NCBI RefSeq assembly: GCF_001506075.1
Contig: NZ_KQ947476.1
Coordinates: 347,217 to 411,216 of the forward strand
DNA: 64,000 nt
Source of the DNA: Vibrio sp. MEBiC08052
GTDB taxonomy: Bacteria; Pseudomonadota; Gammaproteobacteria; Enterobacterales; Vibrionaceae
Direction: 5' to 3'
Shown: piece after piece, positions 1 through 10,143 of the stretch
Position numbering within the stretch: position 1 is the first letter of the stretch
Layout of the letters: the number at the start of each line of letters is the position of its first letter
Notes under the pieces: model-generated
Database searches by the model: none
Told to the model about the DNA's origin: nothing
The model's input: only the letters and a program-made list of their open reading frames with translations
Made by a program: the position numbers and the translations under genes

Positions 1-187
1 CGTATCGCGCTAACACATCAATTTGCTGGCTGAAAACAAACGTCAGGGTTTGATCGAGCTCTTTCAGATGAACCTGAATCACATTGCCTTTCAGGCGAGC
101 AAGCTGACGAATCAGAACAGGATCATCCTGAATCAGTCGGTTCAGAATGGTTTCGATCGTTGCGGTCAGTAAAGGTGCAAATGGCAT
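1..187 (-). CDS. ubiJ: UbiJ, ubiquinone biosynthesis accessory factor (3' end outside window)
   Basis: The first 62 residues, starting MPFAPLLTATIETILNRL, read leftwards and run off the window edge. They match the N-terminus of UbiJ, a SCP2-domain lipid-binding accessory factor of the soluble ubiquinone-synthesis complex. The gene begins 13 bp after the ubiE stop codon, the usual ubiE-ubiJ-ubiB operon order in gammaproteobacteria; ubiB is expected just beyond the window. Only the N-terminal part can be judged, so the call rests on this similarity and on context. Confidence 0.85.
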   Translation of the reverse strand, partial: MPFAPLLTATIETILNRLIQDDPVLIRQLARLKGNVIQVHLKELDQTLTFVFSQQIDVLARY

Positions 188-200
188 AGGAACCGCCTTG

Positions 201-953
201 TCAGAATTTATAACCACGGTGAAGCGCCACAATACCCGCGGTCAGATTGTAATAACTTACTTGCTCAAAACCGGCATCGGCCATCATCCCTTTTAACGTG
301 TCCTGATCCGGATGCATCCGGATTGACTCAGCAAGATAACGGTAACTGTCAGCGTCGTTGGCGATGAGCTGGCCCATCTTCGGCAGGAGATGGAACGAAT
401 AGGTATCGTAGATTTTGGATAACGGCTCGAACACCGGTTTGGAAAATTCCAGCACCAACAGACGTCCGCCGGGTTTCAGTACCCGAAACATCGAGCGGAG
501 CGCTTGGTCTTTATCTGTGACATTGCGCAGGCAAAAGCTGATCGTGATGCAATCAAAATAATTATCGGGGAACGGTAGTTCTTCCGCATTCGCCTGAACA
601 TAATGCACATTACCGACAATGCCACTATCGCGCAGTTTATCCCGGCCGACACATAACATTGAATTATTGATATCTGCCAAGACGACATGCCCAGTGTCAC
701 CCACGATTCGTGAAAACTTTGCTGTCAAATCGCCCGTACCACCGCCGAGATCCAGAATTCTCTGCCCGGCACGAACACCACTGCAATCAATCGTAAATCG
801 TTTCCATAGTCGGTGAATCCCACCGGACATCAAGTCATTCATGATGTCATACTTCGCTGCGACAGAATGAAAAACTTCTGCCACTTTATGCGCTTTCTCC
901 GCTTTGGCGACGGTTTCAAAACCAAAATGGGTGGTTTCTTGATTTTCTGCCAT
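201..953 (-). CDS. ubiE: UbiE, ubiquinone/menaquinone biosynthesis C-methyltransferase
   Basis: SAM-dependent class I methyltransferase that C-methylates the benzoquinol ring in ubiquinone synthesis and demethylmenaquinol in menaquinone synthesis. The family signature near the N-terminus ([20 protein letters not shown] then YDIMNDLMS) and the SAM-binding glycine loop [12 protein letters not shown] are clear, as is the conserved C-terminal [12 protein letters not shown] chose the ATG giving [12 protein letters not shown] (250 residues), which matches the usual UbiE length; a GTG 51 bp upstream would add 17 residues that do not look conserved. It is followed closely by ubiJ, so the two are probably co-transcribed. 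Confidence 0.97.
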   Translation of the reverse strand: MAENQETTHFGFETVAKAEKAHKVAEVFHSVAAKYDIMNDLMSGGIHRLWKRFTIDCSGVRAGQRILDLGGGTGDLTAKFSRIVGDTGHVVLADINNSMLCVGRDKLRDSGIVGNVHYVQANAEELPFPDNYFDCITISFCLRNVTDKDQALRSMFRVLKPGGRLLVLEFSKPVFEPLSKIYDTYSFHLLPKMGQLIANDADSYRYLAESIRMHPDQDTLKGMMADAGFEQVSYYNLTAGIVALHRGYKF

Positions 954-1113
954 TTTTTCAGATTGCACGCCTTTACCTACCTTGCATGATCGAATAGAAG
1001 CCACACATCACATGACCACATCATTCATCATGCTTGATAAACTGATGCCTGATCAACCCATGTGACTGACTGATTGGTTGCGCTAGTTTACTGTATCCCC
1101 TATCGGATGTCTT

Positions 1114-2817
1114 TCAGCAATCGGCAGATTTTGTGCCGACGGATGCGCTGTTATTCTCCCGGTTCTCTTGTGGTAAAACCGTTCCGGATGAGGCGGTATC
1201 AGCGCGAGAATGTTCAAACTTTGTTGTCTCAGATAAGTGTTGTTCAGATAAGCTTTGCCCTGACGGCGTTCGCGTCGGCGACAGGCGTTCTGACCCGGTT
1301 TGTTCAGGCGATGCTGACTCAGACGCCAACGCTTCAGAGCCTGCTCTCCGAGACTCATCAACCCACCGGGAAGCAATCGAACGTTTCACCTCTACGCCCA
1401 ATTGCTTAAAACTTTCCGCCTGACGAATGGCGTTACCACGCCCGCTCGACAGTTTGTTCATGGCACTCTGATAACTCTGCCCGGCCTTGTCTATGGCACT
1501 GCCCAGCGTGTCCATGTCGTCCACGAATAAACGTAATTTGTCATAGAGTTTTGCGGCTTTCTCCGCAATGCGTTGGGCATTTTGATTTTGATATTCATTA
1601 CGCCATAAATTATCGATGGTTCGTAAAGCAACCAGTAATGTGGTTGGACTGACAATAATGATGTTTTGTTCCATCGCATCTTTGACTAAAGCGGGATCCG
1701 CCTGGATTGCCAATTGGAATGCCGGTTCGACCGGAATAAACATCAACACATAATCTAACGTCTGGATGCCTTGCAACTGCTGGTAATCTTTCTTACTCAG
1801 TCCTTTGATATGAGAGCGTATCGCAAGTAAATGTTCACCAAGTGCTTTATCGCGCTCAACGTCACTCTCAGCATGGAAGTAACGTTCGTAGGCTACCAGT
1901 GCCATTTTTGAATCGATCACCACCTGCTTCTCATTCGGCAGGTTGACAATAACATCCGGTTGATAGCGCTTGCCCGCTTCATTTTGCAAACTGACCTGCG
2001 TCTGATACTCGTGGCCTTCACGTAGCCCTGATTCCGCCAAAACCCGGGCTAACACAACTTCACCCCAGTTCCCTTGTTGTTTGTTATCGCCTTTGAGTGC
2101 CTGCGTCAGATTTAACGCTTCTTTCGCCATCTGCTCATTGAGTCGTTGCAGATTCTTCAACTCATGGACCAGAGTATGACGTTCCTTAGCTTCCTGGCTG
2201 AAACTATCATTGACCTGTTTTTTGAACCCTTCCAGTTGTAATTTCAGCGGATTCAGCAAGCCTTCCAGACTCTGTTTATTCTGCTGATCAACCTTCGCAG
2301 TTTTGACCTCAAACAGCTGATTCGCCAACTGTTCAAACTGTTGCTTCAAGCGTTCTTCGGCACGTTCCAGTAACTGTAATTTTTCCTGACTGGCAACCAT
2401 CTGGGCTTGATGTCGCGCTTCCTGCTCCCGAAGCTCTCCTTGTAATTGCGCGTTCTTCTCCCGCAGCAGTACCAGCTCATCATTCAACTGTGTCCGCTCT
2501 TGCTGTAAGGTCGCCATTTGCCCGAGTTTTTCAGTGGCAGCCATATGCTGCCCATGCAGCTGTTTCAGCTCGGCCATGGCCAGATCATGCGCATCTTCTG
2601 ATTCGTGCAGCTCAGCTTGTGTTTGCCGCAGTTGTGTCGTGACCTGACTCAACACTTGTTCGTGAAGTTGCTGTTGACTCACCAGCTGTTGCTGCAACTG
2701 GCTGAATTGCAGTTGCATCTTTTGCTTCATCCACCAGCCCGTTATGCCGGCAGAACCGACAATACAGAGAGCAGACATTACCAGTAGGGATTGGTTTTCA
2801 ATAATCCATTGCATCAT
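1114..2817 (-). CDS. rmuC: RmuC family DNA recombination protein
   Basis: RmuC-family protein: an N-terminal membrane segment (about residues 8-26), a long coiled coil (about 30-230), then the RmuC nuclease-like core with KGDNKQQGNWGEVVLARVLAE and VVIDSKMAL, the PD-(D/E)XK-like portion. In E. coli the family limits inversions at short inverted repeats; its biochemical activity is poorly known. The protein is longer than the E. coli one (about 475 residues) because of a Ser/Glu/Thr-rich tail of roughly 90 residues after IASRWVDESRRAGSEA. The start is one of two adjacent ATG codons; a TTG lies 9 bp upstream. It stands alone between ubiE and the zinc-ribbon gene. Confidence 0.93.
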   Translation of the reverse strand: MMQWIIENQSLLVMSALCIVGSAGITGWWMKQKMQLQFSQLQQQLVSQQQLHEQVLSQVTTQLRQTQAELHESEDAHDLAMAELKQLHGQHMAATEKLGQMATLQQERTQLNDELVLLREKNAQLQGELREQEARHQAQMVASQEKLQLLERAEERLKQQFEQLANQLFEVKTAKVDQQNKQSLEGLLNPLKLQLEGFKKQVNDSFSQEAKERHTLVHELKNLQRLNEQMAKEALNLTQALKGDNKQQGNWGEVVLARVLAESGLREGHEYQTQVSLQNEAGKRYQPDVIVNLPNEKQVVIDSKMALVAYERYFHAESDVERDKALGEHLLAIRSHIKGLSKKDYQQLQGIQTLDYVLMFIPVEPAFQLAIQADPALVKDAMEQNIIIVSPTTLLVALRTIDNLWRNEYQNQNAQRIAEKAAKLYDKLRLFVDDMDTLGSAIDKAGQSYQSAMNKLSSGRGNAIRQAESFKQLGVEVKRSIASRWVDESRRAGSEALASESASPEQTGSERLSPTRTPSGQSLSEQHLSETTKFEHSRADTASSGTVLPQENRENNSASVGTKSADC

Positions 2818-2909
2818 GGGAATCAATTCTGTGTCTCAGCATAAGAACTAAAAATGGTATTGCCGGACTGGATCAATGTCCAGTAGATTTGCGGTACAGA
2901 GACGTCAAA

Positions 2910-3143
2910 CTAGCCTCTGATGTCAGGGGGCGTCAGCTGAGCATATGCGGTTTTGACCGATTCCAGCGATTCATCCGGAACATGTACAACCTGCCGACAC
3001 TGCTTGCACGTCGTGACGGCAATTCCCATCACCATCCCGGTTTGCCCGAGCAAATGAATATTTCTTAGCCGGGAGACCAGCTCCGTCGGACCACATAACG
3101 GACAGATCCCCCAAATTTTTCCACCGCCTTTCTCACCCGCCAT
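2910..3143 (-). CDS. Small zinc-ribbon-like protein, function unknown
   Basis: A 77-residue protein with two CxxC knuckles (CPLC near residue 15 and CKQC near residue 47), the pattern of a zinc ribbon. The start was chosen for its strong ribosome-binding site (AAGGA 9 nt before the ATG giving MAGEKGGGKIWG). The frame stays open further upstream and there encodes another CxxC (CKVCGRRF), so a longer form starting near position 3251 is possible; that segment uses rarer codons (AGA, AGG, ATA) and has a poorer ribosome-binding site. I do not recognise the family. It is divergent from the DMT transporter next door. Confidence 0.6.
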   Translation of the reverse strand: MAGEKGGGKIWGICPLCGPTELVSRLRNIHLLGQTGMVMGIAVTTCKQCRQVVHVPDESLESVKTAYAQLTPPDIRG

Positions 3144-3388
3144 CCTCTTTTCCTTATCAACTTTACTTATCAACGATTGCGAAAGCGCAAATCTCCGCCC
3201 GCAAACCTTACAGCCCGCTCGCGGATAATCCGAATCACGTCTATTAGTCATGCGATCAACATCCCATAAACTCATCCTGTTGTAACACTTGGATTTATTG
3301 TTTATATGACACAAATAACATGCTTGACGAAAGCTTATGTTATGCTCAGGCAATCGAATCAATGGTGGAAAAACACGGCTTACCAGCA

Positions 3389-4312
3389 ATGAATAACAAC
3401 ACAATCAATGAAAAACAAGCTTTGCTCTTCGGTCTTAGCGCGGTGTTATTGTGGTCAACTGTCGCGACGGCATTTAAGCTCACGCTGGCACAACTGACCC
3501 CGATTCAGATGTTAACCGTTGCTTGTGTCATTTCGATCATCTCATTAGTCGTCATTTGTGCATGTCAGCGTCAACTTCACCTGATTTTGCCGACCTTTGC
3601 GGCCAATCCGACCTATTTCATTATTTCCGGATTGATCAACCCGCTCAGCTACTATCTGATTCTGTTTCAGGCCTATCGCCTGCTCCCCGCCTCTCAGGCA
3701 CAGTCGATCAACTATAGCTGGGCGATGACGCTAACGATCATGGCCGCCATTTTTCTCAAACAGAAAATCCGCAAGCAAGACTATCTTGCCGCTGCACTCT
3801 GTTATCTGGGAGTGTTAGTAATTGCAACCCGGGGCAATCTGCTTGCGCTCGATTTCGACAGCCCCGTCGGGGTCGGACTCGCCTTATTATCAACGCTCCT
3901 GTGGGCCGGCTACTGGATTCTCAATACCCGTAACACCGCAGATCCGGTCGTTAGCCTGCTACTGGGTTTTCTGGTCGCCCTGCCTTGTACGTTGATTCTG
4001 TCGCTTTACGAAGGCACCGACTGGAACCATATCACGCCCCAAGGCTGGCTCAGTGCCGTTTATGTCGGTTTATTTGAGATGGGAATTACCTTCTTTCTCT
4101 GGCTCAATGCACTCAAACGTACCCGTCACACCGCCAGAATCAGTAACCTGATTTTTATCTCTCCGTTTATTTCACTGCTGTTGTTATCCGTGATCATCCA
4201 AGAGCAGATTCATCCGGCGACCATTGTTGGGCTGGTCTGTATTATTGCCGGACTGACCATTCAGCAGCTCACGCCAAAACGGGACAATACACATCAACAA
4301 ACGGAATCATAG
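3389..4312 (+). CDS. EamA/DMT-family inner-membrane transporter
   Basis: About 307 residues with ten hydrophobic segments in two EamA repeats (first from LLFGLSAVLLWSTVATAFK, second from VGLALLSTLLWAGYWILNTR), the organisation of drug/metabolite exporters of the RhaT/RarD group. The substrate cannot be told from sequence. The start giving MNNNTINEKQALLFGL places the first membrane segment near the N-terminus; the frame is open to 3320 but that extension overlaps the divergent upstream region and has no family resemblance. It ends at a strong hairpin shared with the convergent araC. Confidence 0.9.
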   Translation: MNNNTINEKQALLFGLSAVLLWSTVATAFKLTLAQLTPIQMLTVACVISIISLVVICACQRQLHLILPTFAANPTYFIISGLINPLSYYLILFQAYRLLPASQAQSINYSWAMTLTIMAAIFLKQKIRKQDYLAAALCYLGVLVIATRGNLLALDFDSPVGVGLALLSTLLWAGYWILNTRNTADPVVSLLLGFLVALPCTLILSLYEGTDWNHITPQGWLSAVYVGLFEMGITFFLWLNALKRTRHTARISNLIFISPFISLLLLSVIIQEQIHPATIVGLVCIIAGLTIQQLTPKRDNTHQQTES

Positions 4313-4343
4313 TTTCAGGGGCTCACGGGTTCACCCCTGAAAC
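4312..4343. terminator. Hairpin between convergent EamA gene and araC
   Basis: A perfect 10-bp stem (GTTTCAGGGG / CCCCTGAAAC) with a 12-nt loop fills most of the 54-bp gap between the two convergent stop codons. Neither side has a strong T-tract, so it may be a bidirectional, imperfect terminator or a 3'-end protecting structure. Confidence 0.5.
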
Positions 4344-4366
4344 TTGAGACAAGACAAAGCGGGCGT

Positions 4367-5203
4367 TTAAGTAATTTGCTCCCGATAGCGTTTGGGACTG
4401 ACGCCCGACTTACGTTTAAATACCCGGGAAAAATAGAGGGGATCGGTATAACCGACAATTCGGCCGATTTGGTTGACCGAATAGTTAGTGGTCACCAGCA
4501 GTTGTTTGGCCCGGCTGATGCGCTGATCATCACGCCACTGCGTAATCGTCATCGACATCTCTTCACGGAACAGATGCCCCAACCGCGAAGGAGACAGGCA
4601 GATGTGAGAGGCTACCATTTCCATGGTGAAATCCTGATTGAGGTTCTGCGTCATATAATTCATCGCTTCAATCACGCGTGGATCGAGCGGCTTGCTGACC
4701 ACATCAGGTTGCAAACTCTTACAACGAATCAGGAGCTGTTCCAACAGATTGATCGATAAATCACTCCGATAAGGTTCATCGGATTTGGCGGTATACTCGA
4801 TATCGATGAATAAACGTTCCAGATGATGAACGGTGGTTTGATCCAATCCGCGGGTGATATACACCCCGTGTTGTTCATCTTGCCAACTCAGCCAGTCATG
4901 CCAGAAGGCTCTGGGACGAAAATAAACCCAGCGATGAAACCAGCACACACTGTCTGCTTTACGATGGTAATAGTGAGCCGCTGTCGGAGGAAACAGCAGT
5001 AAATCACCGGGACCCACATCAATGGCCTGATCACCGGAAAAAAGCGTGCCCTCACCTTTACTGGTCAGGTTGATAATATAGCCTTTCATGCCATTGGGGC
5101 GGTCAATGGTGAAATCCAGTTCGTCTCCTTCAATAATCGGAGTCAGTCCTGCCACCAAATGTGCATCGAAGTTATACCCGGGTTTAAGCGGATCGTCTTG
5201 CAT
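4367..5203 (-). CDS. araC: AraC, arabinose operon regulator
   Basis: 278-residue AraC. The N-terminal arabinose-binding cupin is clearly E. coli AraC-like (GYNFDAHLVAGLTPI, GMKGYIINLT, then WVYFRPRAFWHDWLSW), and the C-terminal double helix-turn-helix is present (FTMEMVASHICLSPSRLGHLFR and VNQIGRIVGYTDPLYFSRVF). In E. coli this protein represses by looping without arabinose and activates araBAD and araFGH with it. Here it is the last gene of the leftward ara group, 155 bp after the 174-residue gene, instead of sitting divergent from araB as in E. coli. The predicted binding sites lie near 10.1-10.3 kb. Confidence 0.96.
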   Translation of the reverse strand: MQDDPLKPGYNFDAHLVAGLTPIIEGDELDFTIDRPNGMKGYIINLTSKGEGTLFSGDQAIDVGPGDLLLFPPTAAHYYHRKADSVCWFHRWVYFRPRAFWHDWLSWQDEQHGVYITRGLDQTTVHHLERLFIDIEYTAKSDEPYRSDLSINLLEQLLIRCKSLQPDVVSKPLDPRVIEAMNYMTQNLNQDFTMEMVASHICLSPSRLGHLFREEMSMTITQWRDDQRISRAKQLLVTTNYSVNQIGRIVGYTDPLYFSRVFKRKSGVSPKRYREQIT

Positions 5204-5358
5204 CCTACATCCTATACTACTTTCCTTTAACGCCTGAGTGTACGCTAACTCTTCGATTTCATACGATTTATGACTTCACAGTTTCGTATAAAACTTGTGA
5301 CACTTGTTAGTTCTGAAAGCCGCTCGGCGCTCGCAAGAAGATGACGTAAAACAGTAGG

Positions 5359-5883
5359 CTATGACAGGAAAATCCACTGTGTGGCAGAAAATGCCTCTCT
5401 GAAATGTTGATTTCCGGACGCAACCAGATAATCACTCGGTCGCTCATTATTTTGGTGCTGTAACTGTTCCAGTCGGCCTCTCATATCGGCAACGGAGCGC
5501 GGTTCAGAACTCTGCTCGGCCTGAATCGCCTGAATATTATGTCGCATATCTAAACGGGTCGGCACACGGTGTCGTGCCATATATTCGATCACTAGCGCAT
5601 CCGGCTGAAAAGAATAGGTGATACCAAGCGAGAGGGTTTCTTCGAGCTGCACGTTACACCACTGTTCAATCCGGTTATTTTTGATCCGAAACCGCCAGTG
5701 AAAATCTTCGGTACTGATGACCTCATCGTTGTTGATCAGCTCTAACCGGCCACTAAAAAACAATTTACTACGGGAGAACAACTGAAATACCACCGGTGTA
5801 TGTGACGCGATTTCCAATTGCCAGTGATCATGAAACAACTGTGCCCGATCAGACACCTGAAATTCATCCGGGTCTATCTTCAC
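5359..5883 (-). CDS. Uncharacterised protein in the arabinose operon
   Basis: 174 residues, GTG start, preceded by a good ribosome-binding site (AAGGAG, 6 nt spacing). No signal peptide or membrane segment; the N-terminal two-thirds is rich in alternating hydrophobic and charged residues suggestive of a beta sandwich (WQLEIASHTPVVFQLF, FHWRFRIKNNRIEQWCNVQL) and the C-terminal part looks helical. I do not recognise the family. Its position between araA and araC, 45 bp after the araA stop and with a hairpin in that gap, implies co-expression with arabinose catabolism, so a role in sugar handling (for example aldose binding or mutarotation) is possible but only inferred. Confidence 0.8.
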   Translation of the reverse strand: MKIDPDEFQVSDRAQLFHDHWQLEIASHTPVVFQLFSRSKLFFSGRLELINNDEVISTEDFHWRFRIKNNRIEQWCNVQLEETLSLGITYSFQPDALVIEYMARHRVPTRLDMRHNIQAIQAEQSSEPRSVADMRGRLEQLQHQNNERPSDYLVASGNQHFREAFSATQWIFLS

Positions 5884-5898
5884 ATTGGCTCCTTATGA

Positions 5899-5920
5899 GG
5901 TGCCTGCCATAGCAGGCACC
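5899..5920 (-). other. Intercistronic stem-loop after araA
   Basis: A perfect 9-bp stem (GGTGCCTGC / GCAGGCACC) with a 4-nt loop sits between the araA stop codon and the ribosome-binding site of the next gene. There is no U-tract, so it is more likely an mRNA-stabilising or partial-attenuation element than a full terminator. Confidence 0.5.
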
Positions 5921-5928
5921 ATTGGGTT

Positions 5929-7431
5929 TTATATCTGGCCGTTCAGCCGATAGTACAGGCTGTTATGTTTCAAATCCTGTTTATACTGACGTAAGTTGGT
6001 CTGCTGATCGATCAACGCCATCTCAATACCGGCAATCTCGGCATAATCCGACAGCATATCAACCGTCACCGCCTGACTGTAAACCGTGTGGTGAGCCCCA
6101 CCGCCATAAATCCAGGCAGTTGCAGCAACTTCAAGACTTGGATGCGGTTCCCACAGTGCGTGAGCAACCGGCAGATTCGGCAACCCTTGAGGCGGAGTCA
6201 CCGCATCAACGGTATTGACCAGCATCCGGAAGCGATCGCCTAAATCAATCACGGAGACATTCAGCGCCGGACCGGGTTTACCGGTGAAAATCATCCGCGC
6301 AATCGGGCAATCACAGCCGATGGTGTGGCGGTGAATCTCAATTTTCGGCCGCGCTGTCGCAATCGACGGACAGACCTCAAGCATATGCGCGCCAAGCACC
6401 TGACTCCGTTCACTAAAGTTATAAGTGTAATCTTCCATAAACGAGGTGCCACCGGCTTTACCCTGCCCCATAACTTTCATCATCCGCACCATTGCTGCGG
6501 TTTTCCAGTCTCCCTCACCGCCGTAACCGTAGCCTTTTTCCATCAAGCGTTGGGTTGCCAGCCCGGGGAGGTTAGTCAGGCCAGTCAGATTTTCAAATGT
6601 ATTGGCAAACGCACGTGCCCCTTTCTCAGTCAAAAATTGCTCCATCCCCAATTCCAGCCGGGCTTCCTGTCTGAGGATCGCCAGTGAGTCACGGTCATCG
6701 AGTAATCCGGGCGCAATATCATAAGTTGAAGCATATTCATCAAGCAGTGCGGCCACGTCACTGTCAGTGACTGCATTGACGCGCTCACTCAGTTCACCCA
6801 AGCCATAAGCGTGAACTTCATAACCGAACTGAATCTGTGCGGAGACTTTATTGCCTTCTGTTACAGCGACCTGGCGCATGTTGTCACCAAACCGAGCCAC
6901 TTTGAGTTGTTGTGCTTCAGCAATCCCGACAGCCGCACGACACCAGTCATCAATCTGACGGTGCACCGCCACATCTTGCCAGTGGCCAGTCACTACTTTC
7001 CGGTTGAGATTCAACCGTGTACCGATGAAACCAAATTCCCGACAACCATGCGCACTCTGGTTGAGGTTCATAAAGTCCATATCAATGTCTTGCCACGGGA
7101 GCTCCGCATTGAACTGGGTGTGTAAATGCAAGAATGGCTTGTTGAGCTGGCTTAGACCGGCAATCCACATTTTAGCGGGAGAAAACGTGTGCATCCACAG
7201 CACCAGACCGACACAATCCGGATCATTGTTTGCCCGGCGGCACACTTCGAGAATTTCATCCGGTGTTTTCACCACTTCCTGCTCAACTACAGCAACTGAA
7301 ATATCTGCTGCCGCATTGAGGCCGGCAACCATCTCATGACTATCAGCAGCAACACGCTGCAAAACCTTTGGCCCGTACAGATGCTGGGAACCCGTGACAA
7401 ACCAGATCTGTTTCTTATCGAAAATTTTCAT
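5929..7431 (-). CDS. araA: L-arabinose isomerase
   Basis: 500 residues, full family length. Converts L-arabinose to L-ribulose in the cytoplasm, the first catabolic step. The family is evident from the N-terminus ([16 protein letters not shown]-like segment), [13 protein letters not shown], the glycine-rich [15 protein letters not shown] and the metal-site region [10 protein letters not shown] with [14 protein letters not shown]. Good ribosome-binding site (AAGGAT). It follows araD with a 9-bp gap, so araBDA is one transcription unit, in the order B-D-A rather than the E. coli B-A-D. Confidence 0.98.
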   Translation of the reverse strand: MKIFDKKQIWFVTGSQHLYGPKVLQRVAADSHEMVAGLNAAADISVAVVEQEVVKTPDEILEVCRRANNDPDCVGLVLWMHTFSPAKMWIAGLSQLNKPFLHLHTQFNAELPWQDIDMDFMNLNQSAHGCREFGFIGTRLNLNRKVVTGHWQDVAVHRQIDDWCRAAVGIAEAQQLKVARFGDNMRQVAVTEGNKVSAQIQFGYEVHAYGLGELSERVNAVTDSDVAALLDEYASTYDIAPGLLDDRDSLAILRQEARLELGMEQFLTEKGARAFANTFENLTGLTNLPGLATQRLMEKGYGYGGEGDWKTAAMVRMMKVMGQGKAGGTSFMEDYTYNFSERSQVLGAHMLEVCPSIATARPKIEIHRHTIGCDCPIARMIFTGKPGPALNVSVIDLGDRFRMLVNTVDAVTPPQGLPNLPVAHALWEPHPSLEVAATAWIYGGGAHHTVYSQAVTVDMLSDYAEIAGIEMALIDQQTNLRQYKQDLKHNSLYYRLNGQI

Positions 7432-7440
7432 CGTGTATCC

Positions 7441-8202
7441 TTATTTTTCGTGATGTTCCTGCTGTCCGTAATAAGCATTCTTGCCGTGTTTACGCAGGTA
7501 ATGCTTATCCAGCAATGTTTGATTGATTGCACCAACCCCGGCATTGATTTGCAGCGTTCTCAATGCCATCGCGGCCACTGTCTCGAGCACTACAGCATTG
7601 TGTACGGCCTGATCGGGCGTTTTACCCCAGCTAAACGGGCCATGCTCTTTGACAATGATGCCCGGCACAGCAAGCGGATCCTGCTGTCCGATCGTTTCCA
7701 CAATCACTCTGCCGGTATTCAGTTCATAATCCTGATGAATTTCAGCATCGGAGAGCGAACGGGTGCACGGCACATGACCATAGAAATAGTCCGCATGCGT
7801 GGTACCTAAAGCTGGAATCGCTTTCCCTGCCTGAGCCCAGGAGGTCGCATTCATCGAGTGGGTATGCACAACCCCACCGATTTCAGGGTAAGTCCGATAG
7901 AGCTCCAGATGCGTTTCCGTATCTGAAGAAGGATTTAAATCGCCTTCCACACGCTGACCGGCCAGATTGACCACCACCATATTCTCAGGGGACAGATCTT
8001 CATAAGCCACCCCGCTCGGCTTAATCACTACCAAGCCGGATTCTCGGTCAACACCGGAAACATTGCCCCATGTGAAAGTCACGAGATTATGCTTCTGCAA
8101 ATCCATGTTGGCTTTCCAGACCTGTTCCCGCAGCACATCCATCCGGGCTTTCCATGCCGAATTGACCACAAAATCCGGAGTGAAAGAAACATCAATATTC
8201 AT
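7441..8202 (-). CDS. araD: L-ribulose-5-phosphate 4-epimerase
   Basis: Class II aldolase-fold epimerase that turns L-ribulose 5-phosphate into D-xylulose 5-phosphate, feeding the pentose phosphate pathway. The zinc-binding HTHS motif ([18 protein letters not shown]), the substrate-site segment TTHADYFYG, and the C-terminal [18 protein letters not shown] match the E. coli enzyme. It is about 22 residues longer at the N-terminus than the E. coli protein, but the start is supported by an ideal ribosome-binding site (AAAGGAGG, 4 nt before ATG) and by overlap with the araB stop codon (ATGA), indicating translational coupling. Confidence 0.97.
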   Translation of the reverse strand: MNIDVSFTPDFVVNSAWKARMDVLREQVWKANMDLQKHNLVTFTWGNVSGVDRESGLVVIKPSGVAYEDLSPENMVVVNLAGQRVEGDLNPSSDTETHLELYRTYPEIGGVVHTHSMNATSWAQAGKAIPALGTTHADYFYGHVPCTRSLSDAEIHQDYELNTGRVIVETIGQQDPLAVPGIIVKEHGPFSWGKTPDQAVHNAVVLETVAAMALRTLQINAGVGAINQTLLDKHYLRKHGKNAYYGQQEHHEK

Positions 8203-9917
8203 GCATCCTCCTTTGACAACGATGATGTCACATCATCTAAACGATCCTGAGATAACTGCTCAAGAGACTGTCCTAAATGTCGGTACATGGCGTAGCGCGT
8301 AGCCCGGAGATTCGGGATAGCAGAAGCCGGTGTATAGGTGCGACTGATCGGGCTGGCCATTTGCACCTGAGCCTCTTGTGTCGTCGGATAAACACCCGCA
8401 GCAACGGCGGCAAAGATTGCAGCACCCAGCGCACAACACTGTTCAGATTCTGCCACCACAATTTCCCGGCCAATTACATTGGCACAGGTCTGCATGACAT
8501 ACGGTGATTTTTGTGAAATCCCGCCAATGGCAATCAGACGGTTAACATCTACGCCCTGACTGACAAAGCAGTCCACAATTGCTTTCGCCCCATGTGCGGT
8601 TGCTTCCACCAGTCCGGCAAATAAATCGACCGCGGTCGAGCCGAGATTCAGCTCGGCAATCGCACCTTTCAGACGCTGATTGGCATTCGGTGTCCGACGG
8701 CCATTGTGCCAGTCCACCGCTAACGCCTGATTATCGCCTTCCTCCAACGCTGCGGCAGCTTGGGTTAATTGGGGGATAAGTGCGTTTTCAAACTCAGCCA
8801 GATCAAAATTGACATCGGGATGGTCGCGCAGATATTGCTCAACCGGCCAAAGCAGCAACCGTTTATACCAGGCATAGATATCACCAAACGCAGACTGTCC
8901 CGCTTCAAGCGCAGTCATATTCGGCAGTGCACTGCCCAACACCTGCCCGCAGATACCGGCAATCGCCTTGTCCGCAACCTGCGCTGGATCAACCATCAAA
9001 ATGTCACAGGTCGATGTACCAATGACTTTAACTAAATCATGAGCCCCGGCACCGGCACCGACCGCCCCCATGTGGCAATCAAACTCACCGACTGCAATCG
9101 CAATACCGGCTGGCAACCCTAGTTGTGCAGCCCACTCATCGGTCAGATAACCCGCCACCTGATCGGCGGTATAAACATCGTGATACATCCGCTCCCGTAA
9201 ACCGGCTAAAGTCGGTGAAACGGCGGTCAGAAATGCTTCCGAAGGTAGGCCGCCCCATGACTCATGCCACATCACCTTGTGCCCTGCGGCACAAACGCCC
9301 CGACGCAACACATCCGGATGTTGATGACCACTCAGCACCGCGGGAACCCAGTCGCACAATTCAACCCAGCTATAGGCATGTTGTGCAACTTCGGCATCTT
9401 GTTCACTGACCCAGGCAGCTTTGGCCCAGAACCATTCCGAAGAATAAATGCCACCGACATAACGGGTGTAATCGGGAAAGTCATTGCTGTGTGCTAATTG
9501 GTTAATCCGTTCAGCCATTGATACTGAGGTATGATCCTTCCAGAGAATAAACATCGCATTCGGGTTATCGGCAAACTCCGGTCGTAGTGCGAGCACTTGT
9601 CCGTCAACATCAATTGGTGCCGGTGTCGAGCCGGTTGAGTCAACCCCTATCCCGACGACCGATTGTGCGATGTCCGAACTCACCTGAGCCACGGCATTTT
9701 GTATGGCTTGCGTCATTGATTCCAAATAGTCCTTTGGATGATGACGAAACTGCGATCGTGCCGGCTGACAGTATTTGCCCTCTTTCCATCTGGGATACTC
9801 CGCAACCCCGGATGCCAATTCAGCACCGGAACGAGCATTGACCAATAAAGCCCGGACCGAATCTGAACCAAAATCCAGACCGATCACACAAGGCTCACTC
9901 TTCTGCCTATTGTCCAT
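8199..9917 (-). CDS. araB: L-ribulokinase
   Basis: FGGY-family kinase that phosphorylates L-ribulose with ATP. The N-terminal phosphate-binding segment ([16 protein letters not shown]) and the C-terminal [19 protein letters not shown] with [17 protein letters not shown] are typical of AraB. I took the ATG giving [13 protein letters not shown] because it has a GGGGA ribosome-binding site 6-7 nt upstream; a TTG 18 bp upstream would extend it slightly. First gene of the leftward araBDA unit; the control region with AraC and CRP sites lies upstream. Confidence 0.97.
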   Translation of the reverse strand: MDNRQKSEPCVIGLDFGSDSVRALLVNARSGAELASGVAEYPRWKEGKYCQPARSQFRHHPKDYLESMTQAIQNAVAQVSSDIAQSVVGIGVDSTGSTPAPIDVDGQVLALRPEFADNPNAMFILWKDHTSVSMAERINQLAHSNDFPDYTRYVGGIYSSEWFWAKAAWVSEQDAEVAQHAYSWVELCDWVPAVLSGHQHPDVLRRGVCAAGHKVMWHESWGGLPSEAFLTAVSPTLAGLRERMYHDVYTADQVAGYLTDEWAAQLGLPAGIAIAVGEFDCHMGAVGAGAGAHDLVKVIGTSTCDILMVDPAQVADKAIAGICGQVLGSALPNMTALEAGQSAFGDIYAWYKRLLLWPVEQYLRDHPDVNFDLAEFENALIPQLTQAAAALEEGDNQALAVDWHNGRRTPNANQRLKGAIAELNLGSTAVDLFAGLVEATAHGAKAIVDCFVSQGVDVNRLIAIGGISQKSPYVMQTCANVIGREIVVAESEQCCALGAAIFAAVAAGVYPTTQEAQVQMASPISRTYTPASAIPNLRATRYAMYRHLGQSLEQLSQDRLDDVTSSLSKEDA

Positions 9918-10078
9918 AACTATCCCCATATTCAAGTCACCCGCACCATGTAGCGCTTATCACTATCGACAAACGATTCACATCGGCAAGTCATCATCAC
10001 GAACCGTTTATCACCACCGATAAATCGTCGCCACTGAGACGGTATCGCGAGCTCACAGTTGATATTCAGTAGTTGTCA

Positions 10079-10143
10079 TTTATAGCGGTGGAACGGAGAA
10101 GGGAACATGAACGCCATAGCTAAAAATATGGATAAAAACGCCG
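10079..10143 (-). promoter_or_regulatory. araB promoter with araI1-I2-like AraC site pair
   Basis: On the minus strand, positions 10143-10127 match the E. coli araI1 half-site at 14 of 17 bases (core TTTTTATCCATA); after a 4-nt spacer a second half-site beginning TAGC covers 10122-10106. The 21-nt repeat period and orientation equal those of E. coli araI1-I2. Just downstream a -35-like TGTTCC (10107-10102) touches the second half-site, and 17 nt later lies TATAAA (10084-10079) as -10. The weak -35 abutting the activator site is what is expected for an AraC-dependent promoter. It implies a leader of about 150 nt before araB. Confidence 0.75.

Noticed and set aside
954-1004. GTG-initiated N-terminal extension of UbiE
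   Set aside because: The extra 17 residues lack family similarity; the internal ATG gives the usual length.
9961-10030. Two similar segments (GTGATAA-containing) in the araB leader
   Set aside because: Only about 16 of 24 positions agree; not distinguishable from chance.
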